DNA of 64,000 nt from positions 9,380,001 through 9,444,000 of the forward strand of contig NZ_JAPNKC010000001.1 of NCBI RefSeq assembly GCF_026626705.1. The letters run 5' to 3'. This DNA comes from Pyxidicoccus sp. MSG2 (GTDB lineage: Bacteria; Myxococcota; Myxococcia; Myxococcales; Myxococcaceae). The notes beneath the pieces are model-generated. The model ran no database searches, was not told the DNA's origin, and was given only the letters and a program-made list of their open reading frames with translations. Below are positions 16,591 to 24,305 of this stretch, piece after piece; positions within the stretch are counted from its first letter, which is position 1; every line of letters starts with the position of its first letter. The position numbers and the translations under genes are program-made.

Positions 16591-17433
16591 ATGAATGCTC
16601 AGCGCTTCACTGAACAGAACCTGCGACGACTGGGCCTGCTCTGTGCCCTCGGGACGTTGCTGGTGGTCAGCGCCATTCCATCCAACGCCGATGCATCCGA
16701 GGACGAGAGGAGGACCGACAGTTCGGGCAAGCCCACGATCGTCCTCGTCCACGGAGCGTTCGCCGATGCATCCGGCTGGGCCGACGTGATCAAGCGGCTG
16801 CAGAGACAGGGATACACGGCCTACGCGTTTTCAAACCCCCTACGCAGTATTGCCGGTGATGCGGAGTACTTGCGGTACTTCCTGAGTACCCTCACGGGTC
16901 CCATCGTCCTGGTCGGCCACTCCTACGGCGGAGCCGTCATCACGAACGCAGCCACCGGGAATCCGAACGTGAAAGCGCTCGTGTACATCGCCTCGTACGC
17001 ACTCGCCGAGGGGGAGACCATCTCGCAGGCCAACGCTCTCGGCGGCGGCCATTCCGAGCTCGGTGAGCACCTCATCTTGCGCCCGTTCCCAGGGGGCGGA
17101 ACCACGGACGCCGACGGCTACATCGACCCCGCTTTCTTCCATGAGCTCTTCGCGGGCGATCTCCGTGAGAAGGACGCGGCGGTGGCGGCGGCCAGCCAGC
17201 GCCCGGCCGCCGCCTCCATCTTCGTAACGCCCTCCGGCCCGCCGGCGTGGCAGGCCATTCCGTCCTGGTACCTGGTCGCCAGGGACGACAAGGTCATTCC
17301 GCCCGAGGCCCAGCGCGTCATGGCCCGTCGTGCTGGCGCCCATACCTTTGAAATCCGCAGCTCACACGTTGCGATGGTCAGCCACCCAGCAGCCGTCACG
17401 GAGTTGATCGTCGAAGCGGCCGGCTGCCGTTGA
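16591..17433 (+). CDS. Exported alpha/beta hydrolase
   Basis: The 280-residue product begins at an ATG preceded by ggagagg, followed by a signal peptide (LGLLCALGTLLVVSAIPSNADA). The hydrolase fold is clear: oxyanion segment IVLVHGAFADASGW, nucleophile Ser in LVGHSYGG, acid Asp in VARDDKVIPP and catalytic His in SSHVAMVSHP. The closest general type is the small esterase/haloperoxidase-like family found in actinobacteria and proteobacteria. Substrate cannot be read from sequence. Convergent with the next gene. Confidence 0.85.
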   Translation: MNAQRFTEQNLRRLGLLCALGTLLVVSAIPSNADASEDERRTDSSGKPTIVLVHGAFADASGWADVIKRLQRQGYTAYAFSNPLRSIAGDAEYLRYFLSTLTGPIVLVGHSYGGAVITNAATGNPNVKALVYIASYALAEGETISQANALGGGHSELGEHLILRPFPGGGTTDADGYIDPAFFHELFAGDLREKDAAVAAASQRPAAASIFVTPSGPPAWQAIPSWYLVARDDKVIPPEAQRVMARRAGAHTFEIRSSHVAMVSHPAAVTELIVEAAGCR

Positions 17434-17502
17434 CGACCCGCGAGGCCGCGCCACTGAAGAGCGTCGTCTGTCCAGGCGCGATGGAGGTGCGGAGGGGCGG
17501 GG

Positions 17503-19107
17503 TCAGCGCACCTCGAGCTCGTAGATGCGCGTCGCCGGGTCGCCGTTCTGGGTCGGCGTGGTCACGTTGAGCTTGATGTAGCGCGCCGAGGTGGCGCTGA
17601 TCGCGTGGGTCGAGGTGCTGGCGGTGTTGTTGGTCACCGTCACCGGGGTGCTCCAGCTGGTGCCGTTGCTGGAGGTCTGGATGGTGAAGGCCCGGGTGTT
17701 CCAGGTGCTCGCTTCGCCGCCCGCGCCGGCATGCTTGACCACGAAGCTGCTGACCGTCTGTGCCGAGCCGAGGTCGACCTGCAGCCAGGACGAAGCGGTC
17801 AACGAGCAGAACTTGTCGGTGGTGCCCCCGGAGACGCTGCCGTTGACCGCCTTGGCCGGCGTTTCGCTGCTGTTGCAGGCGGTGGAGCCGGTCGCCGGCT
17901 TGTTGAGCGCCAGGTTGACGTTGCCGGCGCCGACCGAGACGGTCTGCGTCTTGGTGTTGGTGGCGCCGCCGTTGTCGGTCACCGTCAGGCTGACGTTGTA
18001 GTTGCCGGCGCTGGCGTAGACACGGCTGGGGTTGGTCGCGGTCGAGCTGCTGCCGTCGCCGAAATTCCAGCTGCGCGAGGTGATGCTGCCGTCGCTGTCG
18101 CTGGAGGAGTCGCTGAAGGTCGCGGTCAGTCCGCTCACGGTGACGCCGAAATTGGCCACCGGCGGGGTGTTGCCGCTGACCGCGGTGTTGATTGCCGCCG
18201 CGTACTGAGCGGCCGTGCCCTGCGCCCCGCACTTCTGGATGTCGTCGTACAGCCACATGAAGCCGCCGCTGATGCCGGCGGTGCTCTTCCAGTTGCTCAT
18301 CTTGCTCTGCACCGTGGCAGGACTGTCGCCGCTGCTGCAGCCGGTGCCATGGCGTGACCAGAGGCCGGGGTCGACAGTCATGCCCATCGCGGTGTTCCAG
18401 GTCGCCGGATTGTTGCCGGCGCCGCCGTCGTACACCTGGAGGTAGATGACGTCGACCGCGCTGCCGAGGTTGTCCTTGAGGCTCCTCCAGAAGCTCTGGT
18501 TGGTGTAGGGCGCGAAGGTGATCTTGTAGCCCAGGCCGATCAGCATCTGCCCGAACTGGGTGGTCGGGGCGAGGTCGTAGGCGCTCTCGTCGTCGAAGTT
18601 GACCGCGTCGGCGCCGGTGGCGCTCTTCAGCGCCTGGAAGTTGCGGTACAGGATGCTGCTGCTGCCGGTGCCGCAGACGAGGGTGCTGCCGCACCCGGTG
18701 GCGGTGCCGTTGACCAGCCTGGCCATGCGCTCGAAATCGGGAACGCTCCAGGCGCCAATCGACACTTCGATGCGATTGACCGAGGTCGGCGTGGTCTTGA
18801 GCGTGGCCAGCCGCGTCGGCCAGGCCGGGTCTCCGATGTAGGCGCCGTTCCTGACCACCGGGATGTCGTTGTAGACGAGGTCGCCGTTGTCCTCGATGTG
18901 GAAGCTCCACAGCATCACAGTGGTGAAGCCCGAGTTGCGCAGGTCGTCCATCACCGCGGTGCCGCCGGAATAGAACGGGCCTCCGCCGTAGACCGCCGAG
19001 TCGGCATGGGCCGCCGGCGCCATCGCGGCCAGGGCGAGGGCGGCGAGCGCCAGCCCGGCTCGGTGGGCGGAACGGAGGCGGGACGAGAGTGGCTTCGACT
19101 TCGGCAT
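17503..19107 (-). CDS. Secreted glycosidase-like protein with PKD and F5/8 C domains
   Basis: The 534-residue protein has a signal peptide (LALAALALAAMAPAAHA), an N-terminal domain to about residue 300 resembling GH18-type barrels (MLWSFHIEDNGDL and the acidic DAVNFDDES in the position of the chitinase motif), a PKD domain at about 313-392 (SWNFGDGSSST, YNVSLTVTDNGG), and an F5/8 type C carbohydrate-binding domain from about 397 to the end (LQVDLGSAQTVSSFVV, ARYIKLNV). The canonical DxxDxDxE of GH18 is not intact, so activity is uncertain. Composition and style (gtc/gcc-rich, Thr/Ser-rich linkers) differ from neighbours and recall Lysobacter-type exoenzymes. Confidence 0.75.
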   Translation of the reverse strand: MPKSKPLSSRLRSAHRAGLALAALALAAMAPAAHADSAVYGGGPFYSGGTAVMDDLRNSGFTTVMLWSFHIEDNGDLVYNDIPVVRNGAYIGDPAWPTRLATLKTTPTSVNRIEVSIGAWSVPDFERMARLVNGTATGCGSTLVCGTGSSSILYRNFQALKSATGADAVNFDDESAYDLAPTTQFGQMLIGLGYKITFAPYTNQSFWRSLKDNLGSAVDVIYLQVYDGGAGNNPATWNTAMGMTVDPGLWSRHGTGCSSGDSPATVQSKMSNWKSTAGISGGFMWLYDDIQKCGAQGTAAQYAAAINTAVSGNTPPVANFGVTVSGLTATFSDSSSDSDGSITSRSWNFGDGSSSTATNPSRVYASAGNYNVSLTVTDNGGATNTKTQTVSVGAGNVNLALNKPATGSTACNSSETPAKAVNGSVSGGTTDKFCSLTASSWLQVDLGSAQTVSSFVVKHAGAGGEASTWNTRAFTIQTSSNGTSWSTPVTVTNNTASTSTHAISATSARYIKLNVTTPTQNGDPATRIYELEVR

Positions 19108-19422
19108 GGTGAGCTCCCCTGAAATGGGCGTCGTGGACGGGCCGACATTGCGAGCGCCGAATTCGGAGTGTCAATGTTTGGATTTATTTAAACAGGGCCG
19201 GGGCCTCGGGGTTCGCGTGACGAGGAATATTTGCAACTGGATTGTGAATATCCGGCCACAGTCACCGTCGAAGTGCTGCTCGGGCGCGGAGCCCTGGACC
19301 TTCGAGCCGGGTGTGCGGAAGCGCGCACCCGCATCACCCTTGAGCGCTCTAACTGGCGCGGGGGCGAAGACCCAGAATGGACGCAGCTTGCGATTCAGCT
19401 GTGCTCGGGGATGGGGGGGGCG
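19108..19422. other. Divergent promoter region
   Basis: No gene is seen. The notable feature is an AT-rich stretch near 19170-19192 (ggatttatttaaac), unusual for this genome and likely part of the promoter for the minus-strand exoprotein. A run of seven G immediately precedes the ATG at 19423. Confidence 0.45.
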
Positions 19423-20631
19423 ATGAAGGTTGTCTGTGTCGGCGGGGGTCCGGCGGGGCTGTATTTCGCAATCCTGGCGAAGCTGGCCAACAGGGAACAT
19501 GACATCACCATCCTCGAGCGCAATCCGCCGGGCGTGACGTACGGCTGGGGTGTCGTGTTCTGGGAGGACCTGCTCCAGAGCCTCTACCGGAGCGACCCCG
19601 AGAGTGCCCGCGAGATTGCAGAGGCGGCTGTCCGCTGGGACCAGCAGGAAGTGCACATCCGCGGACAGCAGGCGCTCCACATTGGCGGGTACGGTTTCAG
19701 TATCGGGCGGGATCGCCTGCTCGAAATCCTGACCCGGCGGGCGATGGGCCTGGGTGTCGACATCCAGTTCCAACGCGAGCTGGGAGACGTGTCCGAGCTC
19801 GCGGATGCGGACCTCATCGTCGCTTGCGATGGCGCCAACAGCACCGTGCGCCGGCTTCAGGGCGACCACTTCCAGACGAACGTCGAAGTGGGGAGGAACA
19901 AGTACATCTGGCTGGGGACCGACAAGGTGTTCGACGCCTTCACGTTCGCCTTCGAGGAGACCGCCGCGGGCTGGCTCTGGTTCCATGGCTACCGTTTCTG
20001 CGGCGACGCCAGCACCTGCATCGTCGAGTGTCCGCAGGCGACCTGGGAGGGACTTGGCTTCGACACGCTCGGTCCCGATGAGACCCTGCGGCGCCTGGAG
20101 GGCATCTTCCAGCGCCAGCTGGCGGGCCATTCGCTCTTCAACCAGCGGCGGGACCTCGACAAGGCGCCGTGGCTCAACTTCAGGCGCCTCACCAACGAGC
20201 GCTGGTTCCACGACAAGGTGGTGCTGATGGGCGACGCCGCCCACACCACGCACTTCACCATCGGCTCGGGGACGAAGCTGGCCATCCAGGACGCCATCGG
20301 CCTCGCCGGGAAGTTGAGCGAGGGGGGCGACCTCCAGGCCGCGCTGAAGGCCTACGAGGAGGAGCGTCGCACCGCGCTGCTCCCAATCCAGGACAAGGCG
20401 CGCAGCAGCGCCGAGTGGTTCGAGAACGTCCCGAGCTACGTCGAACAACCCACCATCCGGTTTGCCTACTCCCTGTTCAACCGGCGCGGCGGCACGTCCT
20501 GGTACTACCCCTTCTACCTGGCGAGCCAGACCTCGGCGCTGAGGGGACTGGTGCGTTCGCTCCACTCGGCCAGGAGATGGGTGCGCCAGGGCGGGACGCG
20601 GGTTCCTTCGGGAGCGGTCGACCTGCGCTGA
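19423..20631 (+). CDS. FAD-dependent aromatic monooxygenase, VioD/salicylyl-CoA hydroxylase type
   Basis: The 402-residue protein opens with the dinucleotide-binding VVCVGGGPAGLYFAILAK and has the flavin GD motif at Asp271 (LMGDAAHTTHFTIGSGT). GRNKYIWLGTDKVFD and CIVECPQATW match conserved positions in VioD (protodeoxyviolaceinate monooxygenase) and the N-terminal domain of salicylyl-CoA/anthraniloyl-CoA hydroxylases. It lacks the C-terminal Old-Yellow-Enzyme half of the CoA-type fusions. No vio genes or aromatic-degradation genes are nearby, so the substrate is unknown. Start chosen at 19423; ATG 19411 is possible. Confidence 0.85.
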   Translation: MKVVCVGGGPAGLYFAILAKLANREHDITILERNPPGVTYGWGVVFWEDLLQSLYRSDPESAREIAEAAVRWDQQEVHIRGQQALHIGGYGFSIGRDRLLEILTRRAMGLGVDIQFQRELGDVSELADADLIVACDGANSTVRRLQGDHFQTNVEVGRNKYIWLGTDKVFDAFTFAFEETAAGWLWFHGYRFCGDASTCIVECPQATWEGLGFDTLGPDETLRRLEGIFQRQLAGHSLFNQRRDLDKAPWLNFRRLTNERWFHDKVVLMGDAAHTTHFTIGSGTKLAIQDAIGLAGKLSEGGDLQAALKAYEEERRTALLPIQDKARSSAEWFENVPSYVEQPTIRFAYSLFNRRGGTSWYYPFYLASQTSALRGLVRSLHSARRWVRQGGTRVPSGAVDLR

Positions 20632-20718
20632 GTGGGCGGCTTCGCGATTCTACTCCGTACCGTCAACGACGGCACCCTGGCCACCACCTTCCGCGTGGAT
20701 GACGTGGTGGTGCAGTAG
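20632..20718 (+). pseudogene. Possible 3' remnant of a beta-sandwich exoprotein gene
   Basis: Directly after the monooxygenase stop, an in-frame stretch of 28 codons ends at TAG 20716 and reads TVNDGTLATTFRVDDVVVQ at its end. A T-T-F-x-V-D-D-V terminus is typical of C-terminal domains in myxobacterial secreted proteins. No gene body is present, so this is probably a deletion scar; it may be chance. Confidence 0.35.
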
Positions 20719-20769
20719 CGCCCGCCGCATGGACACGGCTCCGAGGCCCATGCCAGCCTCCCCGTGTCC

Positions 20770-22746
20770 ATGCCATCCCGTCCCAGAGCCTCGACCCTTC
20801 GTCTCCTGTGGCTTCTCCCGTTGCTGTCGACGCTGGTCCTCAGCGCCTGTCGGGAAGACGCGAAGGCCGGTGTCGCCGCCGCAGGGGCGGCGAGTGACAC
20901 GGGGCCGAAGCTCTACGTCCTCGGCTCCAGCATGCACCTGCGCAAGGCGCCCTCCACGGAGGCGGAGAGCCTGGCGAAGCTGCGCATCGGCACCGCGTGT
21001 GTCCCGCTGGAGTCCGCACAGGGCGAGTGGCGCAGGGTGCGTTGTGGCGACAAGGAAGGCTTTGCCTCAATCTCTCTCCTGGGCGCGGAGCCGCCCTCCC
21101 TGGAGAAGCTCAAGGCGGAGGCCCATGACCCGCACCTCAAGTTCGCCCAGCGGCTGGACAGTGCCCTGCGCGCGGCATCGCTCGCGCCCGAGGATGTGGG
21201 GCTTCGCAAGGAACTGGGCGAGCTCTTCTTCGAGCGCAACTTCGAGTTGCTCGCCGGGCTGAAGAAGCCGCTGAAGGGCCCGATGCTCGAGTCCCAGTGT
21301 TCCAGCAACGACGCCACCGACTGCATCCGCGAGAGCGCGGGCTTCGTCCGGGGCGTGAAACGCCGGGCAGTGACGAAGGGACAGACGTTCGTGGTCGCCG
21401 TCGGAGACGCCGAGAAGGTCGTCGTCTACCGGGGCCGGTTCCAGTACGACAAGAAGCGCAAGTGGCTGACCGAGGAGGTGCAGGAGCGGACCCGCTTCGA
21501 GTCGACCGACTCGGTGCTGGAGCAGGCCCTCTTCACCGGCATCGAGGCGGACGACACGGACGACACCGCCGTCCCGCGCCTCGGACAGTTCGTCCTGGAC
21601 GAGTCCGCGCAAGGCCTCCTGGCGAAGCTGCCCCCAGCGTGGGAGTTGCTGAAGCGCTCGGAGGAGGGCGCTCATGCGGTGCGCATCAACGGCTGCAACC
21701 AACGCCCCTACCTGCTGCAGCTTTCATCGGACGTTCACGGGCGCTGGCTCGCGGAGATTGACAGGCCCGGCGCTCCCTTCCCCGACGAGCGCTGGGTCAC
21801 CGCTGCTTCGAGGACGGAGCGCGGCACGAAGCTGATGCTCGCGAAGAGCGCGGAGGACACCGCGCCCCAGGTGTTCGAGATTCCGGTGGAGGACGCCGCG
21901 CTCGCGTCGCTGGGGGAAGCGCTCTACGCCTACCAGGACGGGGCGCATCCGGATGCCCCCGAGCCGTGCGGGAGTGGTGAGGGGCCTGCCTTCAGCGGCG
22001 AGTTCCTTCCCGAGAAGGCCATGGTGGCGCTGTATGGAAGCTTCGACGCGGCGGTGGGCTCCGTCCGCTGGGCTCCATCCGGGACGGAGCGGCTGCGAAT
22101 CCAGCGGCTCGAATACTTCTGGGCCTCCCGTTTCCAGGCGCGTCCCTGGAAGTGGGCGGCCTGGCGCGAGGGGGAACAGGAGAAGATGCTCTTCCTCACG
22201 GAGACGCCCACGGAGGGCCCCTCCCACGGGTCCCCGGCGCTCATCGGCGGCGGCGTCTTCGCCAGGACGGAGGACGGCTGGAGGTTGGAGCGGGCCAACC
22301 GGGTCATCACCGAGGCGGGCCAGTTCGGACGGGCACCGGACCATGACATCTCCGTGCAGGCGGCTGGCGAGCGGGGGTTCATCGCCGTCATCACGGAGGC
22401 GTACGCCTTTCCTCCCGAAGTCTGGGAGGAGCTCGAGTTGCTCTCCGACCTGGGGGGACAGGAGAGCATCGACGCGGTGGGCACCATCGGAAGGGTCAAG
22501 GAGACCGACGCGTTGGCCTGTTCGTCCGACGAGAAGCAGGAGGCCGCCACCTGCTTCTCATACGACTCCGAGTGGAAGCTCGCGCCGAACCCCGAGAGTC
22601 CGCTGCCCGATTTCGTCGTCACCGTGAAGGGGACCCGCCTGAAGGACGAGAAGAGCAGCGAGGTCGAGCCCTTCCACGAGGTCCGCACCTTCTCCTTCCG
22701 CTCGGGTGAGTACTCCCTCTCCTCCCGGAAGGACGTGCCCCGGTAG
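20770..22746 (+). CDS. SH3-domain lipoprotein of unknown function
   Basis: Start at ATG 20770 (a GTG lies six bases earlier). The signal peptide ends in a lipobox, LVLSAC, giving a lipid-anchored protein of 658 residues. Residues about 47-98 form a bacterial SH3 domain (LYVLGSSMHLRKAPSTEAES, then GEWRRVRCGDKEGFAS), as found in envelope proteins that bind peptidoglycan. The remaining 550 residues are unrecognised, rich in Glu/Arg, with no transmembrane segment. It appears monocistronic. Confidence 0.75.
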   Translation: MPSRPRASTLRLLWLLPLLSTLVLSACREDAKAGVAAAGAASDTGPKLYVLGSSMHLRKAPSTEAESLAKLRIGTACVPLESAQGEWRRVRCGDKEGFASISLLGAEPPSLEKLKAEAHDPHLKFAQRLDSALRAASLAPEDVGLRKELGELFFERNFELLAGLKKPLKGPMLESQCSSNDATDCIRESAGFVRGVKRRAVTKGQTFVVAVGDAEKVVVYRGRFQYDKKRKWLTEEVQERTRFESTDSVLEQALFTGIEADDTDDTAVPRLGQFVLDESAQGLLAKLPPAWELLKRSEEGAHAVRINGCNQRPYLLQLSSDVHGRWLAEIDRPGAPFPDERWVTAASRTERGTKLMLAKSAEDTAPQVFEIPVEDAALASLGEALYAYQDGAHPDAPEPCGSGEGPAFSGEFLPEKAMVALYGSFDAAVGSVRWAPSGTERLRIQRLEYFWASRFQARPWKWAAWREGEQEKMLFLTETPTEGPSHGSPALIGGGVFARTEDGWRLERANRVITEAGQFGRAPDHDISVQAAGERGFIAVITEAYAFPPEVWEELELLSDLGGQESIDAVGTIGRVKETDALACSSDEKQEAATCFSYDSEWKLAPNPESPLPDFVVTVKGTRLKDEKSSEVEPFHEVRTFSFRSGEYSLSSRKDVPR

Positions 22747-22933
22747 CGGCCCGGCCTCGGAAGGGAAGGGCACGCCAGGGTGAGCCCCTGTCCTGTGTTC
22801 GACATTCACCGGCAGTGCGGGGCATACTTGGAGTGCGGGATGTTCTGTTTTTCACTACCTTGCCATGCGTGTACCGGGGCCATGTCTGCCTTTGGCTCCG
22901 GCACACATCACTCACACCCCACGAGGTCGTGTC

Positions 22934-24244
22934 ATGGCAACGATGAAGAGGTGGTGGCTCGCGATGCTGGCTCCGGTGATGCTCTCGCTCGGCTGCCTCG
23001 GAGGACCTGACACGCAGACTTCCGAACCTGTTCCCGCGGAGCTCCGCGAGGGTGAGGCGGCCCTGGCCACGGCGGTCTTCACCGGTACGGTGAAGGACGT
23101 CCAGGGCAAGGTCCTTCCCGGCGCCACCGTGAGCATCAATGGCATCAACCGGACCACCGACTCCGCCGGCAAGTACTTCGTCTCCCTGACGGCCGTGCCC
23201 GCCGGCTACGTCCTCAACGTGAACAAGGCGGGCTACGGGCCGGTGACGCAGTTCCTGGCCGCGGGCAAGCTCAACGCCGTCCACGTCCTGCCGACGGCCA
23301 CGGTGCGGCCCATCAACCCGGCGGTGAACAACGTCATCGAGACGGCGGACGTCCAGATTTCGATTCCGGCGAACTCGCTGGTCAACGCCTCCGGCCAGAC
23401 GGTGACGGGCACGGTGAACGTCTCCGTCGCGGCCTATGCGCCGCTCAGCATGCCGGGTGACTTCACCGCGGTGAACAACGCTGGGAGGACGGTGGCCCTG
23501 GAGTCCATTGGCGCCTTCTTCGTCGGTGCGACCACCAGCGAGGGGGCCGCGGTGAACCTCGGCCAGAACAAGACGGCCCAGGTCTTCCTCCGCGTTCCCG
23601 CGCAGGTGAAGACCATGCCGCCCTGCGTGCTCACGGGGGCCTGCCGCGCCGCCATGTGGCGGTTCGACAACGCGACGAACCGCTGGGTCGAGCAGAACGC
23701 CAACTTCAACCCCACCTCCTCGGGCACCAACTTCACGCTCATCGGCGGCCCGGCGTCCCGGCCCGGCAACCTGGTGCCCACCAACGGCGGGCTCGGCACG
23801 TGGAACGCGGACATCGAGAAGACCGCCCCCGCGTGCACCGTCGTCCAGTTCGTGGGCTTCGACCAGACCTGCTACGACCTCATCGTCAACCTGCAGCTGA
23901 TGAACGCCGCCGGCACCTACATCTCCAAGACGGACACCGTGGGCTCGGACGCGCTGTTCATCGCCCTCTACAACACCCGGGCGAACGTGGAGCAGGAGGT
24001 GGGCATCAGCTTCCCCGCGGGCGCGCCCGCCAGCTGCAATAACTTCACCATTACGTCAACGCCTGCCCCGGTGGGCGGCTACCCCGTGTACACGCCCTCG
24101 GGCGGCTTCACCCGGTTCGACTCGGGAGCGCCCTGGGGCGGAGTGGGCTTCCCGAAGGACCCCATGGGCAACAACATCGACCTGGATGACGTCCTCAACT
24201 TCAACGATCCGTGCAACTCGCGCGTGGTCTTCGAGCACAACTAG
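22934..24244 (+). CDS. Lipoprotein with carboxypeptidase-regulatory-like domain
   Basis: The ATG at 22934 follows acgagg by eight bases; the product is 436 residues with lipobox LSLGC. Residues about 45-115 match a carboxypeptidase regulatory-like (transthyretin-fold) domain: FTGTVKDVQGKVLPGATVSI and TDSAGKYFVSL. The next 150 residues are beta-rich (VQISIPANSLVNASGQTVTG), similar to ZU5-like domains in myxobacterial surface proteins. Likely an outer-surface structural or adhesive lipoprotein. It converges on the protease gene across a strong hairpin. Confidence 0.75.
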   Translation: MATMKRWWLAMLAPVMLSLGCLGGPDTQTSEPVPAELREGEAALATAVFTGTVKDVQGKVLPGATVSINGINRTTDSAGKYFVSLTAVPAGYVLNVNKAGYGPVTQFLAAGKLNAVHVLPTATVRPINPAVNNVIETADVQISIPANSLVNASGQTVTGTVNVSVAAYAPLSMPGDFTAVNNAGRTVALESIGAFFVGATTSEGAAVNLGQNKTAQVFLRVPAQVKTMPPCVLTGACRAAMWRFDNATNRWVEQNANFNPTSSGTNFTLIGGPASRPGNLVPTNGGLGTWNADIEKTAPACTVVQFVGFDQTCYDLIVNLQLMNAAGTYISKTDTVGSDALFIALYNTRANVEQEVGISFPAGAPASCNNFTITSTPAPVGGYPVYTPSGGFTRFDSGAPWGGVGFPKDPMGNNIDLDDVLNFNDPCNSRVVFEHN

Positions 24245-24255
24245 GCAGTGAAGGA

Positions 24256-24291
24256 CCGGCGCGACCGCCCATGAGTCCGCGGTCGCGCCGG
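24256..24291. terminator. Bidirectional terminator hairpin
   Basis: A perfect 13-bp stem (CCGGCGCGACCGC, 24256-24268, with its complement at 24279-24291) encloses a 10-base loop between two convergent genes. There is no clear T tract, so it may need Rho or act by stem stability. Confidence 0.65.
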
Positions 24292-24305
24292 AGCAGTGCC
24301 CCGGG

